NCBI GenBank assembly: GCA_963638365.1 | Contig: CAVHRK010000010.1 | Coordinates: 1 to 64,000, forward strand | Length of the DNA: 64,000 nt | Source: Suilimivivens sp963638365 | GTDB taxonomy: Bacteria; Bacillota; Clostridia; Lachnospirales; Lachnospiraceae | Direction of reading: 5' to 3' | Part shown: positions 43,927-53,526 of the stretch, one piece after another | Numbering within the stretch: the first letter of the stretch is position 1 | Layout of the letters: each line of letters begins with the position of its first letter | Position numbers and translations under genes: made by a program | The notes under the pieces: model-generated | Databases searched by the model: none | What the model saw: the letters and a program-made list of their open reading frames with translations, nothing else | Told to the model about the DNA's origin: nothing

Positions 43927-45708
43927 ATGGGAACATGGATCTTTCCGATGGAAAATTATCTGGACTTCAGCAACAGCATTTTACCGGTGCTGCTTGCGCT
44001 GCTTGTGTTTATGGTGATCCGGAAGATTCGTCCCGGAAAGCCGACCGTTGTTTCTGCGTTATTCGGGTTTGGCTTTTCAATCTGCATGGTATTTGGTGCA
44101 CAGCTCGATCAGAAGGGCAGCGTTCCCTTCACGAATCCGTGGATGTGGCTTTCCATTCTTGTTTTTGCAGTCGTAATGACTCTGGTGGTCAGCGGACTGT
44201 GGAATGCGATGGCGCAGAGGGCGCAATCCCAAGAGACGATACAACATTTGAAAGATTCCACAGAGATTCATGAAATATCGGGAGCAAAGAAAGGTAAATC
44301 AAAAGAATGGAGATCTTTTCTGCTGCGGACGAGTGGTGTGATTTTTCTTCTTTATTTTGTGGTCTTTCTGGCGGTTTATCCTGGATTTTACGTCTATGAT
44401 GCACAGGAGGAATATCTGGAAGTGGTAACGCGTGTGTTTACCACGCATCATCCTCTGTTTCATGTATTGATGATGGGAGGAATTGTCCAGCTTGTTTATA
44501 AACTGACAGGATCGGTCAATCTCGGGATTGCAGCATATACCTTGTTCCAGATGGCAGTTCTGTCACTGATTTTCGCCTATTTCATCTGGAAGCTGAAGGA
44601 ACATGGACTTCGGAAACGGGGGCAGTGGATCCTGACTTTTTATCTTGGCATTTGTCCGCCGCTTGTCATGTTCAGCCTGTGTTCAGCCAAAGACGGACTG
44701 TTCATGGGGATGCTGCTTATCCAGGTACTGCTTTTGCTGGATCTGTGTGAGGATGTGGAAGCATTTTTTACAAATAAGAAAAAGCTTCTTTTATTTGCAG
44801 CATCTGCCATACTGATGATGCTGTTCCGCCATAACGGATGCTACGCCTTTTTGGTGTTCCTTCCGTTTCTGGCTGCTTTTATGAAAAAGAAAGCGACTGG
44901 GTTACTGGCAGGGAAGACCTTGCTTTACGGAGTGCTGCTGATCTGCCTGTACCTGATTTTGAATAAAGGACTTGCATTTATTACAAAGGCAAGTGACGGG
45001 GAGCATCAGGAAATGCTGACAGTTCCGATTATGCAGCTTGCACGGACCTATGCGTATGAGCCGGATGCCTTTTCACAGGAAGACAGGGAAGTGCTGTTCC
45101 GGTATCTGCCGGAGGAAGCCTTGCAGCATTACACGCCGAAGGTATCCGACGGAGTGAAAATTTCTTTTTCCAATACGGCTTATGAAGAAAATTCCGGAGA
45201 TTTCTGGAAATTGTGGGGAAAGACGCTGCTCCATCATCCGTTTTCTTATGTGAATGCGTGGCTGATGACTTCGTATGGATTCTGGTATCCGGATACGATC
45301 ATTGATGTATATCGTGGAAACACGGTGTTTACTTATACGTATGAAGACAGTTCTTATTTTGGTTATGAGGTGGAAGAACCGGGAGTAAGGAAAAGTTTTC
45401 TGCCGGCGCTTAACGAACTTTACCGGAGAATGTCCCTTACGGTATTTCAGCAGAAAGTTCCGTTTGTTTCCATGCTGTTTTCACCGGGTTTTCTGTTCTG
45501 GTGTATGATGTTCGGACTGGGATTTTTGCTGGATCAGAAGGAGAAGGGAAGATACCTGGAAGTGGTTCTGCCATTCCTGCTTCCTATATTGATTTTCCTG
45601 ACATTTTTACTTGGACCAACTTATCTTGTCCGGTATGTGGTGTTCTGGTGGGTACTGGTGCCGTTGCTTGCAGTAAGAATCTATGTTATACTTAATAGTC
45701 AACGATGA
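43927..45708 (+). CDS. Large polytopic GT-C-like protein, DUF6020-like
   Basis: A 593-aa protein with about twelve membrane helices. The motif YPGFYVYDAQEEYLEV followed by VFTTHHPLFHVLMMGG (about residues 152-185) resembles DUF6020 proteins and places an Asp in the first large outer loop, as in GT-C enzymes. It is probably the outer-face transferase fed by the GtrB-like enzyme directly upstream. Assignment is moderate. Confidence 0.75.
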   Translation: MGTWIFPMENYLDFSNSILPVLLALLVFMVIRKIRPGKPTVVSALFGFGFSICMVFGAQLDQKGSVPFTNPWMWLSILVFAVVMTLVVSGLWNAMAQRAQSQETIQHLKDSTEIHEISGAKKGKSKEWRSFLLRTSGVIFLLYFVVFLAVYPGFYVYDAQEEYLEVVTRVFTTHHPLFHVLMMGGIVQLVYKLTGSVNLGIAAYTLFQMAVLSLIFAYFIWKLKEHGLRKRGQWILTFYLGICPPLVMFSLCSAKDGLFMGMLLIQVLLLLDLCEDVEAFFTNKKKLLLFAASAILMMLFRHNGCYAFLVFLPFLAAFMKKKATGLLAGKTLLYGVLLICLYLILNKGLAFITKASDGEHQEMLTVPIMQLARTYAYEPDAFSQEDREVLFRYLPEEALQHYTPKVSDGVKISFSNTAYEENSGDFWKLWGKTLLHHPFSYVNAWLMTSYGFWYPDTIIDVYRGNTVFTYTYEDSSYFGYEVEEPGVRKSFLPALNELYRRMSLTVFQQKVPFVSMLFSPGFLFWCMMFGLGFLLDQKEKGRYLEVVLPFLLPILIFLTFLLGPTYLVRYVVFWWVLVPLLAVRIYVILNSQR

Positions 45709-45753
45709 AATGCGGGCTGTTTTTGCCTGCCTGTCATAATTAGGGAAAGAAGT

Positions 45754-48342
45754 ATGAAAAAGGTTATTTATAAAAGTACAGCGATACAATTTATCATCCT
45801 GCTTGCAGCAGTGATCGTCCTTTCGACACTCTGGCCGATGCGCCTGTGGAAGAAGGATGTGACTCTTTCGGTTGATCCGTCAACCGGAACCTGTACAGAA
45901 GTGGTAAATGAAGAGCGTTCGGTGATGCAGACCTTTTTGTCACAGGGGGATCACCTTGCTTTCTTGCGCCTTTATCCGACAAGTGTACAGTCAGATGGCT
46001 GCTTTTATGTGACGATTCTGAATGAAAAGCAACAGGTAGCAGCCAAGGAACAGATAGTTGTCTCTAAAGAGGATGTCGTTTCTTATGTGGATGTCCCCAT
46101 GGATTTGATCATGGAGGAAGGGAAGACCTATTTCCTGAACCTGCAGGGGACAAGACCGGATGGAATGGATATTAAGACAGAGATTCAGGATGTTCCGGCG
46201 ACAGATGTTACCTTTGCCTATGAATTTATTACACCGGATACGATGCCTGGTGCCGGAATTCTCTATTACGATGGAGAACAGATCTATGGAGCCGGACTGG
46301 CAGCAGAGTATCATTACAGTATACCCATTGGATATAAGCGTACTCTGGCATTTGCGGGAGGAATCATTCTTGCTGTGCTATTACTCTTATCTGTAATTCG
46401 CAGGATTTATAAGGATCACAAAAAGGATTCGCTTATTACTGTGGAACGGGCGTTCCGGTTCACAGCGAATCCGACTGCCGCACTTTTTTTACTTGCCGGT
46501 TTCGGGATGGTTTTTACGGGGAAGCTGAGCGATTATGCATTGGATAATATTTTCTATACCATAAGCCTTCTGTTCCTTGCCGTGATTTTATTCTATGCCA
46601 TTAATCATAACCGGGACGGACAGGGAACAGTGATTACCGGGGACTTTATCAGAGAGCATCTGGCAGATGGATTACAGATATTGTTTATTGCAGGTGCGAT
46701 TGCCGCATGCTGCGATTATATGAACGGACTTTATGAAATTCACCATCAGGTGGCACAACGCAGGGAAATGCTGTTCTTTGCACTGGTGATTCTGACCATG
46801 TTTTCCTTAAAGGAAATTCTGAACCGTTATACCCTGCTTTATGTGATTATAGCAGGCATTGCCGGAGTAATTTATTACCGTAACGGACTTAGTGCCCTGG
46901 CAGTACGGGAATTTAAAGTAGAATCAGAGATCGGAATGAATGTGGAGGTACTGCGGAATACTGTACTGATTGCCATTTTATTCGGCTTTATTCTTCTGCG
47001 TACCCTGATCTGCCTATGCAGAAAGAAGCTGGCTAAGCCCAATTACTGGTATGGGGCGCTTACGCTGCTTTTCTTTGCAAGTATTGTGATTTTCCGGAAT
47101 ACCAGATGGTGGACGGTTGTATTGGCAGTCAGCTTCACTTTATTATACTTAAGCTACGGAATGTGGGAGCACCGCAGCCATTTTCTTACCAATGTTTTGT
47201 GGGGAATTGTGCTTCATTTTCTGATTTCCATGGGATATGCCCTGTTACATCGCCCTTATCTCACATACCGGTATGCCCGTTATCCGTTCGTTTTCCACAC
47301 GGTAACGACAACCGCGACTTACCTTACGACTGTGGAATGTGCAGTAATCGTACTGCTTTTGATGAAGCTGTATCGTACAACGAAGTTACGGGAAATCTAT
47401 AAAGAACTGATTTTGTTCGGTATCGTGTCTTCTTATATGTTATTTACCATGGCACGTACCGGCCTGTTTGCAGTAGCACTTACCGGTTTGGCTGCATGGA
47501 TTATGATTGTAAGAGGAAAAGGAATGCTGCGTGTCCGCAATCTCCTTACCAATCTGGGACTTATGGTGCTTGCGGTACTTGTACTATTCCCTGTGACATT
47601 CACCTTGCAGAGAAATATTCCCGGTATTGTCGGCGAGCCGGTGCCGTTTGAAATTGAAGAATGGCCGGATCAGGTAATGAGGGGGCATAATCTGACTTCC
47701 ATACGATATATGCGGATCGGAAGATTTGTGGATGTATTTGCAAACAAGATTTTTGGAATACCCGAAGGCACCTTTGACTTCTATGGAGAAATTGCGGAAT
47801 ATAAGGCAACCCATGATGAAAATGGGAATGAAATTTCAAAACTCGTAGCGTCAATCGACTTTATTCCGACCTATGTGGAGCCTGTATATGCGGAAAGTTC
47901 AGCAGATCTTCCGGAAGACATACAGGATGAGGAAGATTATTCCAATGGACGGACGGTGATCTTTAAGTCTTATTTTGATCAGTTGAATATGACCGGCCAC
48001 GACGAAATGGGAGCCACCCTCCCGGATGGAGAGGTTGCGGTACATGCGCATAACATTTATCTGCAGGTGGCATACGATCATGGAATCGGGGTGGGCATCC
48101 TGTTTGTGATTTTTGGTGCAGCATCTCTTGTCTGTGCGGTTGTATTTTATATCAAAAAGAAAGAAACCGTTGCCTGCGCAGCGCTTCCAATGGTGATGAT
48201 CCTATCCTTTGCAGTTGCCGGAATGGTGGAATGGATTTTCCATCTGAGCAGCCCGAGCGGATTGGTACTGATGCTGGTGCTGGCACCATTATTATATAAG
48301 CAAAACTACGAAAGTGATTATGAAGATGAAAAAGCCATTTAA
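45754..48342 (+). CDS. O-antigen ligase/polymerase-like membrane protein
   Basis: An 862-aa protein. An N-terminal membrane anchor (about 10-28) and an extracytoplasmic beta-rich domain (about 30-190) are followed by about thirteen membrane helices. The late loop VAVHAHNIYLQVAYDHGIGV (about 771-790) is the Wzy/WaaL-type H-x-N…Q motif, after a large outer loop. It probably polymerises the repeat unit or transfers it to a final acceptor. The N-terminal domain is unusual for a plain Wzy. Its 3' end overlaps the next ORF. Confidence 0.8.
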   Translation: MKKVIYKSTAIQFIILLAAVIVLSTLWPMRLWKKDVTLSVDPSTGTCTEVVNEERSVMQTFLSQGDHLAFLRLYPTSVQSDGCFYVTILNEKQQVAAKEQIVVSKEDVVSYVDVPMDLIMEEGKTYFLNLQGTRPDGMDIKTEIQDVPATDVTFAYEFITPDTMPGAGILYYDGEQIYGAGLAAEYHYSIPIGYKRTLAFAGGIILAVLLLLSVIRRIYKDHKKDSLITVERAFRFTANPTAALFLLAGFGMVFTGKLSDYALDNIFYTISLLFLAVILFYAINHNRDGQGTVITGDFIREHLADGLQILFIAGAIAACCDYMNGLYEIHHQVAQRREMLFFALVILTMFSLKEILNRYTLLYVIIAGIAGVIYYRNGLSALAVREFKVESEIGMNVEVLRNTVLIAILFGFILLRTLICLCRKKLAKPNYWYGALTLLFFASIVIFRNTRWWTVVLAVSFTLLYLSYGMWEHRSHFLTNVLWGIVLHFLISMGYALLHRPYLTYRYARYPFVFHTVTTTATYLTTVECAVIVLLLMKLYRTTKLREIYKELILFGIVSSYMLFTMARTGLFAVALTGLAAWIMIVRGKGMLRVRNLLTNLGLMVLAVLVLFPVTFTLQRNIPGIVGEPVPFEIEEWPDQVMRGHNLTSIRYMRIGRFVDVFANKIFGIPEGTFDFYGEIAEYKATHDENGNEISKLVASIDFIPTYVEPVYAESSADLPEDIQDEEDYSNGRTVIFKSYFDQLNMTGHDEMGATLPDGEVAVHAHNIYLQVAYDHGIGVGILFVIFGAASLVCAVVFYIKKKETVACAALPMVMILSFAVAGMVEWIFHLSSPSGLVLMLVLAPLLYKQNYESDYEDEKAI

Positions 48343-50209
48343 TGTGAAAAAATTTTATCGAAGAACGTTTCTTGTCATTTATGATATTATCAGTGTCATT
48401 CTGGCAAGTTATCTGGCGTTGATGATCCGCTACGGATTTTCTCTTGCGGAAATTCCGGAACATTTCATAAAGCCGATTACGAATTTCCTGCCGTTGAGTA
48501 TTGTGATTACACTGATTGTTCTTTATATTTTCCGCATGTATAACAGCCTTTGGGCCTATGCCGGAGAGACGGAACTACAAAATCTGATCTGTGCATGCAT
48601 CATTTCGTCCGCATTGCAGGCAATTGGATTGCAGTTCTTCCGTTCTTCGGGAAGACAGGCGGTGCCGAGCAGTTATTATTTCCTTTACATGTTCCTGCTG
48701 ATCAGCTTTATTTTTGCAAGCCGTTTTTCTTACCGGTTTCTGCGAAGCCTGAAACATAAGAGCCAGAATAAGAAAAACGCGATTTCTGTCATGATTGTGG
48801 GCGCCGGAGAGGCTGCAAATGTCATTATCAAGGAAATTGTGAACAGTAATTTTTCTACCATGGTCATCCGCTGTATCATTGACGATGATAAGGGAAAATG
48901 GGGGAAATTTATTCAGGGAATCAAGGTCGTGGGCGGTCGTGATAAGATCATTGAATGTGCGGAACACTATGATATTGATGAGATTATTATTGCAATGCCT
49001 TCCATTTCCAGATCCCAGATGAGCAGTATTCTGGATATCTGTAAAGAAACGAACTGTAAGCTGCGTTCCCTTCCCGGAATGTATCAGTTAGTGAACGGAG
49101 AAGTCAGTGTCAGCAAGCTTCGTGATGTGGAAGTGGAAGATCTTTTGGGAAGAGATCCGATTGAAGTTGATCTGGAATCGATTCTTTCCTATGTACAGGG
49201 CAAGCGTGTTCTGGTAACGGGAGCCGGTGGATCTATCGGAAGCGAGCTGTGCCGTCAGATTGCCTCTCATAAGCCATCCTTGCTTATTATGCTGGATATT
49301 TATGAGAACAGCATTTACGATGTACAGCAGGAGTTGAAAACCCATTTCCCGGATCTGAATCTGGAAGTGCTGATTGCGTCGGTCCGTAATACGAACCGTA
49401 TGAACTGGATTTTTGACCATTATAAACCTGAAATTGTCTACCACGCAGCGGCACATAAGCATGTTCCCCTGATGGAGACAAGCCCGAATGAAGCCGTAAA
49501 GAATAACGTTTTTGGAACCTGGAAGACCGCCTATGCGGCTGCCATGAACGGAACGAAGCGTTTTGTTATGATTTCTACGGATAAAGCGGTAAACCCGACC
49601 AATATTATGGGAGCCAGCAAACGCATTTGTGAAATGGTTATCCAGACGTTTAATAAGCACTTTGATACTGAATTTGTAGCGGTACGGTTCGGAAATGTAC
49701 TCGGAAGTAACGGAAGTGTTATTCCGTTATTTAAAAAGCAGATTATGGAAGGTGGACCGGTTACGGTAACCCATCCGGACATTATCCGGTATTTTATGAC
49801 GATTCCGGAAGCAGTATCGCTGGTGCTGCAGGCCGGTGCCTATGCAAAGGGTGGAGAGATTTTTGTCCTTGATATGGGAAAGCCGGTTAAGATTCTGGAT
49901 CTTGCCAGAAATCTGATTAAGCTTTCCGGATACCGTGTCGGAGAGGACATTAAGATTGAATTTACCGGCTTACGCCCCGGTGAGAAGCTTTATGAAGAAC
50001 TTCTGATGGAGGAAGAGGGACTTAAGGAAACCGATAATAAGTTGATTTACATTGGGAAGCCCATCGAACTGGATGAAACGGAATTCTTCGCACAGTTGAA
50101 GAAACTCAAAGAAGAGTCGAAGGATGAGAGCAATGACATTCGGGCGCTGGTTAAAGAAATCGTACCGACATATCACTATGCCGATAGCAGTTCAGCCATG
50201 CAGAAATGA
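48320..50209 (+). CDS. UDP-GlcNAc 4,6-dehydratase, CapD/PglF-type membrane protein
   Basis: About 629 aa. Four N-terminal membrane helices (about 15-120) are followed by a Rossmann-like domain (VMIVGAGEAANVIIKEI) and the SDR domain with VLVTGAGGSIGSELCRQI (about 296-313), AAAHKHVPLMETSPNEAV and FVMISTDKAVNPTNIMGASK. This is the retaining two-domain type that starts bacillosamine or D-FucNAc-type sugars, not the short inverting PseB. Starts GTG 48314, ATG 48320 and ATG 48326 are all possible. The C-terminus SSAMQK and stop come from repeat C. PglE- and PglC-type genes follow. Confidence 0.88.
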   Translation: MKMKKPFNVKKFYRRTFLVIYDIISVILASYLALMIRYGFSLAEIPEHFIKPITNFLPLSIVITLIVLYIFRMYNSLWAYAGETELQNLICACIISSALQAIGLQFFRSSGRQAVPSSYYFLYMFLLISFIFASRFSYRFLRSLKHKSQNKKNAISVMIVGAGEAANVIIKEIVNSNFSTMVIRCIIDDDKGKWGKFIQGIKVVGGRDKIIECAEHYDIDEIIIAMPSISRSQMSSILDICKETNCKLRSLPGMYQLVNGEVSVSKLRDVEVEDLLGRDPIEVDLESILSYVQGKRVLVTGAGGSIGSELCRQIASHKPSLLIMLDIYENSIYDVQQELKTHFPDLNLEVLIASVRNTNRMNWIFDHYKPEIVYHAAAHKHVPLMETSPNEAVKNNVFGTWKTAYAAAMNGTKRFVMISTDKAVNPTNIMGASKRICEMVIQTFNKHFDTEFVAVRFGNVLGSNGSVIPLFKKQIMEGGPVTVTHPDIIRYFMTIPEAVSLVLQAGAYAKGGEIFVLDMGKPVKILDLARNLIKLSGYRVGEDIKIEFTGLRPGEKLYEELLMEEEGLKETDNKLIYIGKPIELDETEFFAQLKKLKEESKDESNDIRALVKEIVPTYHYADSSSAMQK

Positions 50210-50280
50210 TTGTGCATGCTGATCGAGGAAGCTGGCTTACAAAGGGAAGCAGGTACAATCATTTCTATAGGGCGGACGCC
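50191..50280 (+). repeat. Dispersed palindromic repeat C, copy 2
   Basis: Arms AGAAATGATTGT (50202-50213) and ACAATCATTTCT (50255-50266) are perfect complements. It matches copy 1 (18499-18584) on the opposite strand and includes the stop codon of the dehydratase gene. The rest of the 230-bp gap holds another inverted pair, TAAGCTGCC/GGCAGCTTA (50291-50347). Confidence 0.72.
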
Positions 50281-50441
50281 CGACATGAAATAAGCTGCCA
50301 GAGAAGAAGTACAATTCAAATTCAGACAGAGAATCAGGAGGCAGCTTATGAATGGGCAGGGCTGAATAGCAACAGAGGGCGATACAGATTGTGTATGCTG
50401 AACAGTCACAATAGAAACGATAACAGAAAGAAGGATGCAGT

Positions 50442-51614
50442 ATGGAAAAGAAGCGGATTTATCTTTCTTCTCCGACCATGCATGGAGAGGAACAGGCATT
50501 TATTAATGAGGCATTTGCAACGAACTGGGTGGCTCCATTAGGACCGAACGTCAATGCTTTGGAACAGGAAATGGCAGCTTATATGGGTGGTGTTCATGCC
50601 TGTGCGCTGAGCGCCGGAACAGCAGCCATTCATCTGGCACTGCGTATTTTACGCATTGGTCAGGGGGATCTTGTATTTGCACCGAGTCTTACTTTTGATG
50701 CTACCTGCAATCCGATTGTATATGAAAAGGGAACACCGGTATTTATTGATTCCGAAAGAGATACCTGGAATATGGATCCGGAAGCTCTCCGTAAGGCCTT
50801 TGAAAAGCATCCCGATGCCAAAGCCGTCATTGTGGTTCATCTTTACGGAACCCCGGCAAAGCTTGATGAGATTATGGCAATCTGCGAGGAACACCATGTG
50901 CCCCTCATTGAAGACGCTGCGGAATCCCTAAGCAGTACTTATCACGGGAAACAGACCGGAACATTTGGAAAGATCGGCATCATTTCCTTTAACGGAAATA
51001 AGATTATTACCACATCCGGCGGCGGTATGCTGTTATCGGCAGATGAAGAGATTACGAAGAAAGCCCTTTTCCTTGCCACACAGGCAAGAGATCAGGCCAG
51101 ATACTATCAGCATTCAGAACTCGGCTATAACTACCGTATGAGCAATGTTGTTGCAGGAATCGGTAGAGGACAGCTCCTTCATCTGGAAGAACATAAAGCG
51201 TTGAAAAAGGCAATTTATCAGCAATATAAAAAAGCCTTTGCAGATATTGACGAAATTACCATGAATCCTTTAAACCCGGATGGAGATGCTAATAACTGGC
51301 TTTCCTGCATCACCATCAAAGAGGGAAGCAGGGTAACGCCAAACGACATCATGGATGCACTTGGTGCCGAGAATATTGAATCCCGCCCGATCTGGAAACC
51401 GATGCATTTACAGCCCATTTACGCTGGCGCAGAATTCTTTACCGCAGATGGTGAGCAGATTAATACCGCAAAAGTAAAGGGCGATAACGGTGAAGACTGG
51501 GACAGAAGCGTGAGCGGTGACATTTTCCGCAGAGGTTTATGCCTGCCGAGCGACATCAAGAATACCGAAGAAGATATGCAGAGAATTATTAAGATTGTTA
51601 GGGGCTGCTTTTAA
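50442..51614 (+). CDS. PglE-type UDP-4-keto sugar aminotransferase
   Basis: A DegT/DnrJ/EryC1 PLP enzyme of 390 aa, with IYLSSPTMHGEEQAFINEAF (residues 5-24) and NWVAPLGPNVNALEQEMAAY typical of PglE. EDAAESLSSTYHGKQTGTFG and the PLP lysine in ISFNGNKIITTSGGGMLLS (about 182-200) are the catalytic regions. It probably aminates the product of the upstream CapD/PglF enzyme to a UDP-4-amino-4,6-dideoxy-GlcNAc. A PglD acetyltransferase is not next to it. Confidence 0.9.
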   Translation: MEKKRIYLSSPTMHGEEQAFINEAFATNWVAPLGPNVNALEQEMAAYMGGVHACALSAGTAAIHLALRILRIGQGDLVFAPSLTFDATCNPIVYEKGTPVFIDSERDTWNMDPEALRKAFEKHPDAKAVIVVHLYGTPAKLDEIMAICEEHHVPLIEDAAESLSSTYHGKQTGTFGKIGIISFNGNKIITTSGGGMLLSADEEITKKALFLATQARDQARYYQHSELGYNYRMSNVVAGIGRGQLLHLEEHKALKKAIYQQYKKAFADIDEITMNPLNPDGDANNWLSCITIKEGSRVTPNDIMDALGAENIESRPIWKPMHLQPIYAGAEFFTADGEQINTAKVKGDNGEDWDRSVSGDIFRRGLCLPSDIKNTEEDMQRIIKIVRGCF

Positions 51615-51640
51615 TCGGAAACTAAAATGATCATAATTTA

Positions 51641-51858
51641 CGGCACAAGCATACTTAGTTTCAAGGCATAGCGTAGGTGTTTAGAAGTTCATTTATTTCG
51701 CATGTCAGCAGCAAGGATTGGACATGGATGTCCAATCAAGCAGCAATCGAGCCTAGATGGCTCGTTGATGCGGTTGTGTCCGTATTTAATATATCAGATC
51801 GAAATAAATAGAACTTCTTAGCACCGGAGATTCGCCCTGGAACAAGTATGTTGTGCCG
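51641..51858 (-). repeat. Dispersed palindromic repeat B, copy 2
   Basis: About 218 bp in opposite orientation to copy 1. Read on the minus strand it shares CGAGCCAT and the loop-changed hairpins CGAGCC/GGCTCG and ATTGGACA/TGTCCAAT, ATGCG/CGCAT neighbours and the CTAAGAAGTTCT box. The ends are again inverted (GGCACAA…ATACTT). It fills the 310-bp gap between the PglE- and PglC-type genes, which are normally contiguous. Confidence 0.82.
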
Positions 51859-51924
51859 GAGCACTATATAACATCAAGAAATTGATTATACAGAATTCAA
51901 TTATGCCATAGGAGGACACCCTCT

Positions 51925-52557
51925 ATGTACAAAAACTGCATCAAACGCTTACTGGACATCCTTTTATCCTTAATCGGAATCATCCTGCTATCCTGGCTTT
52001 ACCTGATCCTTTTTATTCTGGTAAGAGCAAAGCTGGGAAGTCCTGCGATCTTTACACAGGAAAGACCGGGAAAGAATGGGAAAATTTTCAAATTATATAA
52101 ATTTCGTTCCATGTCCAATGAGAGGGATGAGAACGGGGAGCTTCTCCCGGATGAAGTCAGGCTGACTTCCTTTGGCAAGTTTCTGCGTTCCACAAGTCTG
52201 GATGAACTCCCGGAGTTTTTTAACATCTTAAAAGGAGACATGAGCTTTATCGGACCGCGACCTTTACTTGTGCGGTATCTGCCATATTATACGGAGAAAG
52301 AAAATCACCGCCATGACGTCCGTCCGGGACTGACGGGACTGGCGCAGATTAATGGACGGAATGCCCTGGGATGGGAACAGAGATTTGCCTATGATCTGGA
52401 ATATGTCAATCATTGTACCTTTTTCATGGATCTTAAAATTATTGGCATGACGCTCGGAAAAGTGTTGAAGCGTTCAGGTACACTATCCGGAGCAGATCAG
52501 ACAGTAGCTGACTTTGATGTATATCGAAGGGAACAGAACCGGAACGGAGAGAAATAG
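51925..52557 (+). CDS. Initiating sugar phosphotransferase, PglC-type
   Basis: Transfers a sugar-1-phosphate to undecaprenyl phosphate, the first committed step of lipid-linked glycan assembly. The 210-aa size is the small monotopic class: one membrane-associated helix (about 9-31), then KIFKLYKFRSM, the catalytic Asp-Glu pair in STSLDELPEFFNILKGDMSF (about 90-109), GPRPLLVRYLPYY and RPGLTGLAQINGRN. A SD (TAGGAGGAC) precedes the start. The next gene starts directly after the stop. Confidence 0.9.
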   Translation: MYKNCIKRLLDILLSLIGIILLSWLYLILFILVRAKLGSPAIFTQERPGKNGKIFKLYKFRSMSNERDENGELLPDEVRLTSFGKFLRSTSLDELPEFFNILKGDMSFIGPRPLLVRYLPYYTEKENHRHDVRPGLTGLAQINGRNALGWEQRFAYDLEYVNHCTFFMDLKIIGMTLGKVLKRSGTLSGADQTVADFDVYRREQNRNGEK

Positions 52558-53526
52558 ATGCAGACAATCCCCTTTTTTGAACAGAAATTAAAGGAAACAC
52601 CGATTCAGAAGCTGAATTTGAAGATTAGAAATAATGAGATCTACATCAAACGTGATGATATGATTCCATTCAGCTTTGGTGGAAACAAAGCACGTAAAGC
52701 AGCAGAGTTTTATCGTGATATTATAAAGACCGATACCGATGTAATTGTGACGTATGGAAGTAACAGCTCGAATCATTGCAGAATTATAGCGAACATGGCC
52801 AGTGCAATGGGAATTTGTTGCCATGTGATCTCACCGGAGGAGAACCGTGCGGTTTTATATAATACCAGACTGGTAGAACAATTCGGAGCAACGATAGAAA
52901 CCTGTCCTGTGACAGAAGTGGCTTCTGTGATTGACAGGAGGCTTGCGGCATATAGAAATGAAGGAAGACATCCCTATTTTATCATGGGTGGCGGACACGG
53001 CAATCTGGGAACAGAGGCATATGTAAAAGCATATCGCGAGATTTGCAGCCAGGAAGAAAGAGAAGAGTTTCACTTTGATTATATTTTTCATGCATCCGGT
53101 ACCGGAGCTACCCAGGCAGGACTGGTTTGTGGGAAACTGCTGGAGAAGACTTCTTCCGAAAGACAGATTGTAGGAATCAGTATTGCCCGTACGGAACAAA
53201 GAGGAAGGGAAGTAGTTAAGGAGAGCATTCGGGACTATCTTGGAGAGAGGTTTGCGCCACTGTACCGTGAGAGTGATCTTGTTTTTACAGATCATTACCG
53301 GTGTGACGGATATGGAAATTATAGTGCGGATGTTGCGCAGACGATTGATCGTATGATGAGAGAAGAAGGAATTCCCATGGATACCACATATGTTGGGAAA
53401 GCATTTACGGGAATGCTGCAATACCTTAAGGATAATCAGATTACGGATCGGAAGCTTCTGTTTATCCATACAGGCGGTACACCGTTATTTTTTGACCGAT
53501 TGGGAAAAGAGGAAAATGCCGAATGA
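52558..53526 (+). CDS. PLP fold-type II enzyme (ACC deaminase/D-cysteine desulfhydrase-like)
   Basis: A 322-aa tryptophan-synthase-beta-fold PLP enzyme. The family start TPIQKLNLKI, EIYIKRDDMIPFSFGGNKARK (PLP lysine in GGNKARK, about residues 43-49), TYGSNSSNHCRIIANMAS and FHASGTGATQAGLVCG (phosphate loop) are present. Family members act on D-cysteine, D-serine-like substrates or ACC. It lies inside a glycan operon, overlapping the ATP-grasp gene by 4 nt. A role in making or selecting an amino-acid substituent is more likely than sulphur metabolism; that is inference. Confidence 0.85.
   Translation: MQTIPFFEQKLKETPIQKLNLKIRNNEIYIKRDDMIPFSFGGNKARKAAEFYRDIIKTDTDVIVTYGSNSSNHCRIIANMASAMGICCHVISPEENRAVLYNTRLVEQFGATIETCPVTEVASVIDRRLAAYRNEGRHPYFIMGGGHGNLGTEAYVKAYREICSQEEREEFHFDYIFHASGTGATQAGLVCGKLLEKTSSERQIVGISIARTEQRGREVVKESIRDYLGERFAPLYRESDLVFTDHYRCDGYGNYSADVAQTIDRMMREEGIPMDTTYVGKAFTGMLQYLKDNQITDRKLLFIHTGGTPLFFDRLGKEENAE

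Noticed and set aside
52558..53526. The fold-type II PLP enzyme as a sulphur-metabolism D-cysteine desulfhydrase.
   Set aside because: The fold is right, but the 4-nt overlap with an ATP-grasp gene in a glycan operon argues for a dedicated role; the precise reaction is left open.
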